The notes beneath the pieces were generated by a model. That model was not told where the DNA came from. It ran no database searches and saw only the letters and a program-made list of their open reading frames with translations. From the NCBI GenBank assembly GCA_002403905.1, contig DHIR01000068.1:1-5233 (forward strand): 5,233 bases of DNA, given 5' to 3'. This document shows positions 1 to 5,233 of this stretch, in pieces; position 1 is the stretch's first letter; the number at the start of each line of letters is the position of its first letter. A program made the position numbers and the translations under genes. The DNA is from Mucilaginibacter sp. UBA4741. Its GTDB lineage: Bacteria; Bacteroidota; Bacteroidia; Sphingobacteriales; Sphingobacteriaceae.

Positions 1-465
1 TTTTGCGAACAACCCATGCGTACCTGGTATGATGATAAACTGCCGGAATTAATGAAATTATCGCCGGTAAAAATTATGGCTGATGAAAGTGTTTATAATC
101 ACCACGATGCGCGTAAGCAGATAGAAAGCGGATCATGCCATTACATCAATATAAAAATGGCCAAAGCGGGGGGCATATTTGAAGCCAGGAAAATACATGA
201 TGTAGCTGCCGAAAGGGGCATCCCCTGCATGATGGGCGGGATGCTGGAAAGCCGCATCGCGTTAAGCGCCAAACTGCATTTTGTTTACTGTAGCCCCAAT
301 ATTAAATTTTATGATATGGATACCTGTATGCTGGGCCATCTGGCAGATCCGTGTGTAGGCGGCGTAACTTATGATGGTTACTACTTAAATATTGACGATG
401 CGATTGGAATTGGGGCAGATGCGAGTGAGGAATTTTTAGCCGGGTGCGAACATTTTACAATATAA
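1..465 (+). CDS. Dipeptide epimerase (enolase superfamily, L-Ala-D/L-Glu epimerase type), 5'-truncated
   Basis: C-terminal 154 residues of an enolase-superfamily enzyme; the reading frame is open to base 1, so the ATG at 16 is an internal Met and not the start. Residues 1-6 read FCEQPM: the Glu (bases 7-9) is the usual second Mg ligand of the 'EQP' strand. The ADES motif gives the third ligand (Asp, bases 82-84). NIKMAKAGG supplies the second catalytic Lys (bases 154-156), and GGMLES is the conserved strand after it. FYDMD carries a DxD pair (bases 313-321), which in L-Ala-D/L-Glu epimerases binds the dipeptide amino group; this separates the family from muconate-lactonizing enzymes and o-succinylbenzoate synthases. 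The expected role is cytosolic epimerisation of L-Ala-D-Glu-like dipeptides, for example from peptidoglycan recycling. Substrate specificity cannot be fixed from a fragment; roughly the N-terminal half, including the first catalytic Lys and first metal ligand, lies outside the window. It ends one base before the next gene, which suggests an operon. Confidence 0.88.
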   Translation, partial: FCEQPMRTWYDDKLPELMKLSPVKIMADESVYNHHDARKQIESGSCHYINIKMAKAGGIFEARKIHDVAAERGIPCMMGGMLESRIALSAKLHFVYCSPNIKFYDMDTCMLGHLADPCVGGVTYDGYYLNIDDAIGIGADASEEFLAGCEHFTI

Positions 466-466
466 T

Positions 467-2713
467 ATGCTGAAAAAATTATACCTGGCATTTTGCCTTT
501 TATTGCTGAGTTACAACATCTACGCACAAGCCGGCAAATTATTGCCACCTTCGGGTTTAATGATCGATCTGGTTGCTAATAGTGACTATCAATCCATTAA
601 CGGGTATGGAATCCAACCATCGCCATTAAATTTAGCGGATAAAAATGTTCAGGCCGTATTAATAGGCAGCACTAATCCGGCATTTAGCTGGGAGGTTAAC
701 AGTACAGGTAATGCTGTTGTGCAGGATGCTTATCAAATTTTGGTGGCTGATAGCAAAGAATTGTTAAGCGCTGGTAAGGGTAATGTGTGGGATGCAGGAA
801 AGGTAATTGGTACCCAATCAGCCGGTGTAATATTTAAAGGCGCTGATTTAAAACCTAATACTACTTATTATTGGACGGTCAGGGTTTGTAGCAATAACCA
901 GCCAGAGCCGAGCGCTTACGCCATTCCCAAAGCCTTTTATACCGATGCTGTTTTGACAGATCATAAACTACCGTCATATCCTTCGCAGATCACCGAGCAA
1001 AAACCGGTGTCGTTTACTAAAAACAACAACGTTTACTTTGCCGATTTTGGTAAAGATGCTTTCGCTCAGTTAAAAGTTAATTTGTTTACTGACAGAGATG
1101 ATGAATCTGTTATGATAAGAATAGGCGAGGTGCTGGACGCAAACGGGAATTTAAACCGGAAACCAACCGGTAACATGCGTTATGCGCAATATAAAATTGA
1201 TCTGCACAGGGGCATGCATACGTACAAAATTCAGTTGCAACCAAATGCTGTTAATACCCGGCCTGCTGCTGTAAAGGCACCCGTTTATATTGGGGAAGTT
1301 ACACCGTTTAGATATTGTGAGATAGAAGGCTACAACCGCGCTTTAAAAGCCGAGGATCTTACCCGACTTATGGTCCATTACCAGTTTGATGATGGCGCGG
1401 CAAATTTTCATAGCTCTGATTCTACCCTTAATGCGGTGTGGGAGCTTTGCAAGTATTCTATGAAAGCTACATCGTACTTGGGTACCTATGTTGATGGGGA
1501 CCGCGAACGCATTCCTTATGAGGCGGATGCCTATATTAACCAGCTAAGCCATTACGCGGTTGATAGAGAATATACCATCGCCCGCAAAACCAGTGAATAT
1601 TTGATATACCATCCAACCTGGCCCACTGAGTGGATAATGCAATCGGTATTAATAGCCTGGAACGATTATTTGTATATCGGCGATATCCGTTCGGTAAAAT
1701 ATAACTATGATAATCTGAAAGCAAAAAGCTTGACATCATTAGAAGATTCTACCCATCTCATCAGTACCTTAAACGGAAAGGTAACTAAAGACGTGTTGGC
1801 AGCCATACACTTTAATGGCACGCTAAAAGACGTTGTAGATTGGCCCCATAACCAGGAAACCGATGGTTTTGTGTTTTGCAAATATAACCCTGTAGTAAAC
1901 GCCTATTATTATCGCGCGCTTATCATCATGCAGAAGATAGCTGATGACCTGGGTAAAGTGGCCGATGCAAAATACTACGGCCAAAAGGCCTTAGCTGTTA
2001 AAAAAGCTTTTCACCAAATGTTTTATGATTCCAAACAAAAATTATATGTTGATGGAGATACCACGAAACACACCTCGCTACATACCAATATGTTTGCGCT
2101 GGCATTTGAATTGGTTGACCGGGAATATCAAAGGCCGGTGCTCGAATTTGTAAGGTCACGCGGTATGGCTTGCAGTGTGTACGGTTCGCAATTTTTGTTG
2201 GATGCTATTTACAACGCCGGTGGCGGCGATTACGGCTTAAGCTTGCTTACTTCAAAAACAGACCGAAGCTGGTATAATATGATCCGTGTTGGTAGCACCA
2301 TTACTTTAGAGGCCTGGGATAATAAATATAAACCCAATCAGGATTGGAACCACGCCTGGGGTGCTGCCGCGGCTAATATCATATCGCGTAAGCTAATGGG
2401 GGTAGAGCCGCTAACACCGGGTTGGACAAGTTTTAGTGTTAAACCGCAAATAGGCAGTTTAACAAATGCCAGTATTAATGTACCAACTGTAAAAGGCACT
2501 ATAAATGTAGCTTATCAGCAAGACGAAAAATATTTTGAGATGAATATTACTATACCTGCAAACACCTCGGTGCAGATCCATCTCCCGCTAAAAGGGAGAA
2601 AATACCAGGTTTGGCAGGGGGATACAAAAGTAAAATCCCACACTGCCGGACAATGGGTATTGCTTGACAATGTGGGATCGGGCGACTATCGCTTTAAAAT
2701 AGAATATCTGTAG
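467..2713 (+). CDS. Exported GH78-like (alpha-L-rhamnosidase-related) six-hairpin glycosidase
   Basis: Complete 748-residue protein. Residues 1-20 form a signal peptide (KK, then a Leu-rich core) with likely cleavage at YA|QA, so the enzyme is exported to the periplasm or beyond; C10 is not in a lipobox. Residues about 55-160 resemble the fibronectin/Ig-like N-terminal domain of bacterial rhamnosidases (PNTTYYWTVRV strand), 185-290 a beta-sandwich, about 315-660 the (alpha/alpha)6 catalytic barrel, and 660-748 a C-terminal beta domain opening with GVEPLTPGWTSFSVKP. The catalytic loop reads DGDRERIPYEAD (343-354): E347 and D354 align with the general acid and a substrate-binding Asp of GH78. 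TLEAWD (E615) matches the catalytic base region, and NHAWG (H629) the conserved His. The canonical DCPxRE..GW loop is altered here, so the sugar may not be rhamnose; 'GH78-like' is safer than a named substrate. ATG 467 follows the upstream stop by one base and has no Shine-Dalgarno, which suggests coupled translation. Length is normal for the family and no frameshift is seen. Confidence 0.88.
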   Translation: MLKKLYLAFCLLLLSYNIYAQAGKLLPPSGLMIDLVANSDYQSINGYGIQPSPLNLADKNVQAVLIGSTNPAFSWEVNSTGNAVVQDAYQILVADSKELLSAGKGNVWDAGKVIGTQSAGVIFKGADLKPNTTYYWTVRVCSNNQPEPSAYAIPKAFYTDAVLTDHKLPSYPSQITEQKPVSFTKNNNVYFADFGKDAFAQLKVNLFTDRDDESVMIRIGEVLDANGNLNRKPTGNMRYAQYKIDLHRGMHTYKIQLQPNAVNTRPAAVKAPVYIGEVTPFRYCEIEGYNRALKAEDLTRLMVHYQFDDGAANFHSSDSTLNAVWELCKYSMKATSYLGTYVDGDRERIPYEADAYINQLSHYAVDREYTIARKTSEYLIYHPTWPTEWIMQSVLIAWNDYLYIGDIRSVKYNYDNLKAKSLTSLEDSTHLISTLNGKVTKDVLAAIHFNGTLKDVVDWPHNQETDGFVFCKYNPVVNAYYYRALIIMQKIADDLGKVADAKYYGQKALAVKKAFHQMFYDSKQKLYVDGDTTKHTSLHTNMFALAFELVDREYQRPVLEFVRSRGMACSVYGSQFLLDAIYNAGGGDYGLSLLTSKTDRSWYNMIRVGSTITLEAWDNKYKPNQDWNHAWGAAAANIISRKLMGVEPLTPGWTSFSVKPQIGSLTNASINVPTVKGTINVAYQQDEKYFEMNITIPANTSVQIHLPLKGRKYQVWQGDTKVKSHTAGQWVLLDNVGSGDYRFKIEYL

Positions 2714-2787
2714 TATCAAAGATTGAAGAATAGAGATTAGGATTCATCCTGCTCCACCAATCTTCAATCTTTAATAACTAATCTTTA
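2714..2787. repeat. Inverted-repeat blocks between convergent genes, possible bidirectional terminator
   Basis: The spacer between two convergent genes holds AAAGATTGAAGA (2718-2729) and its perfect reverse complement TCTTCAATCTTT (2761-2772). The arms extend by three more pairs (2714-2716 with 2774-2776) after one mismatch, and the loop is about 31 nt. A second pair, TAGAGATTAG (2731-2740) and CTAATCTTTA (2778-2787), matches at 9 of 10 positions and overlaps the TAA stop of the minus-strand gene. The position suits a terminator for both genes. However, the stem is AT-rich, the loop is long and no clear T-run follows, so the terminator role is an inference. The block order looks like fragments of a short tandem repeat facing each other. 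Confidence 0.5.
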
Positions 2788-4158
2788 CTCGGCACTCAAC
2801 TCCGCAAAATATTTGTGGAACAACGGTATAGTTTCTATGCCTTTGTAATAGTTAAAAATATCATACTTCTCATTTGGTGAGTGCAGCGCATCGCTATCCA
2901 AACCAAAACCCATCAATACGGTTTTTATACCTAGTTCGGCCTCAAATAGTGATACAATAGGTATACTTCCGCCGCCACGGGTAGGTATGGGCGCTTTGCC
3001 AAATGCTTCTGTTATGGCCATCTGCGCCGCTTTATAGGCAATGCTATCAGTTGGTGTGACAGCAGGTTCGCCGCCATGATGCGGGGTAACAGTTACTTTT
3101 ACTGATGCCGGGGCTATCTTTGTGAAATGTGCGGTAAAAAGCTCCGTTATTTTTTCGGACCCCTGATTAGGTACTAAGCGCATAGAGATCTTCGCATTTG
3201 CTTTTGATGGCAAAACGGTTTTAGCGCCTTCGCCAATATAGCCTCCCCAAATACCATTTACCTCTAAAGTTGGGCGGGTGCCGGTGCGCTCAAAGGTAGT
3301 ATAACCTTTTTCGCCCCATAGCTCGGCAACATCCAGATCGGTTTTATATGCCGCCTCATTATAAGGTGCAGCATTTAGTTCTTTACGCTCAGCTTCGGTT
3401 AATGCAATAACTTCATCGTAAAAGCCAGGAATAGTGATGTGATTGTTTTCATCATGCAGGCTGGCGATCATTTTGGTTAACATAGTGATAGGGTTTGCCA
3501 CCGCGCCACCATAAACACCCGAATGCAGATCGCGATTAGGGCCAACTACTTCTACTTCTAAATAGGATAACCCACGTAAACCTGTTTCCAACGAAGGATT
3601 CTCCATGCTGATCATTGAAGTGTCTGATATCAGCACTACATCAGCCTTCAACTTCTCTTTATTAGCTTTTACAAAAATGCCCAGGTTGTTTGATCCAACC
3701 TCCTCTTCGCCCTCTATCATAAATTTAATGTTGCAGGGTAGGGTATTGGTTTGCATCATCAATTCAAATGCTTTAACGTGCATATAAAATTGACCCTTAT
3801 CATCGCAGGCACCGCGGGCATATATTTTACCATCGCGCACGGTAGGTTCAAATGGCGGGGTTTTCCATAGTTCCAGCGGATCTGGTGGCTGTACATCATA
3901 ATGACCATAAACCAAAACTGTTGGTTTTGTTGGGTCAATTATTTTTTCGCCATAAACAATAGGATAGCCTGCAGTTTGGCAAACCTCAACCTTATCTGCA
4001 CCAGCTTCGGTTAGTTTTTTAGCTACGTAATCGGCAGTTTTTAGTACTTCTGGTTTATATTTGGGGTCGGCACTAACAGACGGGAAACGTAATAAATCAA
4101 AAAGTTCATCTAATAAGCGCTGTTTGTGTTGCTCTATATATTGTTTTATATGCTGCAT
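2785..4158 (-). CDS. M20-family metallodipeptidase (carnosinase/CNDP2-like)
   Basis: Complete 457-residue protein from ATG at 4158-4156. A TTG two codons upstream (4164-4162) is the only other in-frame option, since TAA lies directly before it; ATG is preferred. There is no signal peptide, so it is cytosolic. It cleaves dipeptides or short peptides with a two-metal (Zn or Mn) centre. Ligands in order: H86 in GHYDVQPP (with D88), bridging D119 in GACDDKG, catalytic E152 and ligand E153 in EGEEEVGS, D179 in ISDTSM, and H426 in ALHSPNE. RDLHSG (H212) in the lid/dimerisation domain (about 195-350) corresponds to the His that CNDP2-type enzymes donate across the dimer. Length matches the usual 450-470 residues of this subgroup. 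It converges on the glycosidase and diverges from the SGNH hydrolase, so it is probably transcribed alone from the promoter at 4177-4184. Exact dipeptide preference is unknown; hydrolysing the epimerase's L-L product is a plausible but unproven job. Confidence 0.93.
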   Translation of the reverse strand: MQHIKQYIEQHKQRLLDELFDLLRFPSVSADPKYKPEVLKTADYVAKKLTEAGADKVEVCQTAGYPIVYGEKIIDPTKPTVLVYGHYDVQPPDPLELWKTPPFEPTVRDGKIYARGACDDKGQFYMHVKAFELMMQTNTLPCNIKFMIEGEEEVGSNNLGIFVKANKEKLKADVVLISDTSMISMENPSLETGLRGLSYLEVEVVGPNRDLHSGVYGGAVANPITMLTKMIASLHDENNHITIPGFYDEVIALTEAERKELNAAPYNEAAYKTDLDVAELWGEKGYTTFERTGTRPTLEVNGIWGGYIGEGAKTVLPSKANAKISMRLVPNQGSEKITELFTAHFTKIAPASVKVTVTPHHGGEPAVTPTDSIAYKAAQMAITEAFGKAPIPTRGGGSIPIVSLFEAELGIKTVLMGFGLDSDALHSPNEKYDIFNYYKGIETIPLFHKYFAELSAE

Positions 4159-4176
4159 GATCAATTAATTTTAGGG

Positions 4177-4184
4177 CAAATATA
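4177..4184 (-). promoter_or_regulatory. Bacteroidetes-type -7 box for the M20 dipeptidase
   Basis: On the minus strand this reads TATATTTG, an exact fit to the Bacteroidetes sigma-A -7 consensus TAnnTTTG. It lies 18 bases before the dipeptidase ATG, implying a very short 5' leader. No good TTTG -33 box lies 19-21 bases upstream; only a T-rich TTTTC (4201-4205) is present. The assignment therefore rests on the -7 box and its position. Confidence 0.5.
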
Positions 4185-4188
4185 ACGC

Positions 4189-4229
4189 ATGTTTAAATAA
4201 GAAAATCACCCCTATAGATATTTAAACAT
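4189..4229. promoter_or_regulatory. 11-bp perfect inverted repeat, candidate operator
   Basis: ATGTTTAAATA (4189-4199) and TATTTAAACAT (4219-4229) are perfect reverse complements with a 19-nt spacer. The arm centres are 30 bp apart, close to three helical turns. The repeat starts 5 bp upstream of the dipeptidase -7 box and covers the region where its -33 contact would be. It could bind a dimeric or tetrameric regulator, but the arms are AT-rich and chance is possible. No regulator gene is in the window. Confidence 0.35.
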
Positions 4230-4254
4230 TTTAATAATTACTTAATATTGAGGC

Positions 4255-4286
4255 TTGTTGTTGATGGACGTTTTTAAGTATATTTG
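4255..4286 (+). promoter_or_regulatory. Bacteroidetes-type promoter for the SGNH hydrolase
   Basis: TATATTTG at 4279-4286 fits TAnnTTTG exactly. A TTGTTGTTG run at 4255-4263 supplies -33 TTG boxes at spacings of 21, 18 or 15 bases, so the 21-base one fits best. Transcription should start near 4292, giving a leader of about 20-25 nt before ATG 4316 with no Shine-Dalgarno, as is usual in this phylum. Confidence 0.6.
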
Positions 4287-4315
4287 CAGGATTAATTTAA
4301 ATTGTGATTAAATAA

Positions 4316-5214
4316 ATGGGTTATCGTAAGATAATATTCCTCTCCATTGTTTTTTCCATATATTTTTTGTCTGGATATGCACAAGCTCCTAGCTGTAGTG
4401 CCGCGGCCAAATTTTATGGTAAGGATAGTATTAATGTAACTACTTTCGGCGCAAGCACAGTTGAAGGTGTTGGCGGCTTTTCTTTTCAAACAGATCTTTT
4501 AAATAATATTGAAGCTTGTTATACAGGAGTTATTGTTTCTGTAACCAAAAATGGCGTATCAGGCGAAACAACAACGCAGGGGCTACCGAGATTTCCGGCG
4601 GCTATAGCCGGACGTACAGGTTTTATTATCTTACTAATAGGCGCCAATGACGCAGTGCAGCTAGCCGATAAGAAATTTAAACTTAGTGATACCGAAAAAA
4701 ACATGCGGTATTATATAGAAACATCATTTAAAAAAAAATTAATACCTATTATAGGCACTATACAGTTTTTTAACGATCAAAATGATCGGAAATTTAAAAC
4801 TATTAATTTATATGTAAGCCAGATAAACGCGCTGTATAGAAGATTGGCCCGTGAATATAATGTATACCTTGCCGATATAAACAGAACCCTTGGCCGCGAT
4901 TTTACTTTATACCAGGATTATGTCCATCCTAATGCGCAGGGGTATAAATTAATAAGTTATGTGTGGTTTGATACTATTAACCAGGCTATCGAAGATAAAT
5001 TGTTGGTTATTGGTCTTAATCAAAATTATCCTAATCCTTCAATTGATCGTACTACAATTGGATTTAGCTTGTCGCAAGCAGGAAGGGTAGTGATTAAATT
5101 GTATAATATAAGTGGGAAGTTTATTAAGACTATATATGATTCTTATCAAAATGCAGGTTATCGCATTGTTAGCGTCCCATTAAATGATCTTAATCCGGGT
5201 ATATATATTTATAG
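4316..5214 (+). CDS. Secreted SGNH/GDSL hydrolase with T9SS type A sorting domain, 3'-truncated
   Basis: The frame is open from ATG 4316 (TAA directly upstream) to the window edge with no stop; genomic sequence ends at 5214, about 299 residues. Residues 1-22 are a signal peptide cleaved at YA|QA. SGNH blocks are in order: GASTVEG with nucleophile S47 (GAS instead of the usual GDS), G83 in NGVSGE as block II, GAND with N111 as block III, and DYVHPN with D201 and H204 completing the triad. The family hydrolyses esters, often acetyl or acyl groups on carbohydrates; the substrate here is unknown. From about residue 233, LNQNYPNPSIDRTTIGFSL, then a GKFIK strand and LNPGIYIY, is a typical T9SS type A C-terminal sorting domain, so the protein should cross the outer membrane by the Por system and be released or anchored at the surface. 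Only the last strand, roughly 15-25 residues, is missing. It is transcribed divergently from the dipeptidase, from its own promoter at 4255-4286. Confidence 0.9.
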
Positions 5215-5233
5215 CTGTCTCTTATACACATCT
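5215..5233 (+). other. Tn5/Nextera mosaic-end adapter remnant (not genomic)
   Basis: The final 19 bases, CTGTCTCTTATACACATCT, are identical to the Tn5 mosaic end used as the Nextera transposase adapter, in the read-through orientation and exactly at the sequence end. This is library sequence left on the contig end. It is not a Tn5 insertion: no IS50 or transposon body is present. The six codons it adds to the SGNH hydrolase frame (apparent residues 301-306), and the third base of codon 300, should be ignored. Confidence 0.96.

Noticed and set aside
1536..1739. Minus-strand open frame of 67 codons inside the glycosidase gene
   Set aside because: It is antisense to the conserved catalytic domain, has no recognisable motif or promoter, and is a shadow of the real frame.
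2581..2599. TCTCCC / GGGAGA 6-bp hairpin with a 7-nt loop
   Set aside because: It sits inside the coding sequence of the glycosidase, more than 100 bases before the stop, with no T-run; probably chance.
2635..2678. ATCCCACA / TGTGGGAT 8-bp inverted repeat near the 3' end of the glycosidase gene
   Set aside because: It is within codons of the C-terminal beta domain with a 28-nt spacer and no further support; weak evidence for a functional site.
3605..3787. Plus-strand open frame of 60 codons inside the dipeptidase gene
   Set aside because: It is antisense to the conserved zinc-site region of the M20 enzyme and shows no protein-like features of its own.
4162..4164. TTG as the start of the M20 dipeptidase
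   Set aside because: It would add only two residues; ATG at 4156-4158 is the stronger start codon, and neither has a Shine-Dalgarno to favour it.
4292..4704. Two minus-strand open frames (65 and 61 codons) opposite the SGNH hydrolase
   Set aside because: Both lie antisense to the signal peptide and catalytic blocks of the secreted hydrolase, which has much stronger coding evidence.
5215..5233. A real Tn5/IS50 transposon end
   Set aside because: Only the 19-base engineered mosaic end is present, exactly at the sequence terminus, which fits a library adapter better than a natural insertion.

Overview
The window looks like a chromosomal fragment from a Bacteroidetes bacterium, most likely Sphingobacteriaceae (Mucilaginibacter- or Pedobacter-like). 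The genus is an inference. The sequence supports the phylum: TAnnTTTG-type promoter boxes, no Shine-Dalgarno sequences before the starts, signal peptides cleaved before Gln, and a C-terminal type IX secretion (T9SS) sorting domain. Base composition is moderately AT-rich and even, with no sign of mobile DNA.

Left part (1-2713, + strand): the 3' part of an enolase-superfamily gene, best read as a dipeptide (L-Ala-D/L-Glu type) epimerase and cut by the window edge. One base after its stop begins a full-length exported six-hairpin glycosidase related to GH78 alpha-L-rhamnosidases. The two are probably co-transcribed. A short convergent spacer (2714-2784) follows and holds rearranged inverted-repeat blocks that may end transcription from both sides.

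Middle (2785-4158, - strand): a complete cytosolic M20-family metallodipeptidase of the carnosinase/CNDP2-like type, with all zinc ligands and the catalytic Glu visible. A 157-bp divergent intergenic region (4159-4315) carries a promoter for each side, both containing TATATTTGC, and an 11-bp perfect inverted repeat next to the dipeptidase promoter.

Right part (4316-5214, + strand): an SGNH/GDSL hydrolase with a signal peptide and a T9SS type A sorting domain, cut just before its end. It has no stop codon in the window, so a search for closed ORFs would miss it. The last 19 bases (5215-5233) match the Tn5/Nextera mosaic-end adapter and are not genomic. The contig therefore ends in untrimmed adapter, and the last six apparent codons of this gene are artefact.

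Together the genes suggest scavenging and cell-wall or glycan turnover: an exported glycosidase, a secreted esterase-like enzyme, and cytosolic dipeptide-handling enzymes. I see no evidence of an undescribed multi-gene system. The most useful points are the adapter artefact, the divergent GH78 active-site motif and the candidate operator.
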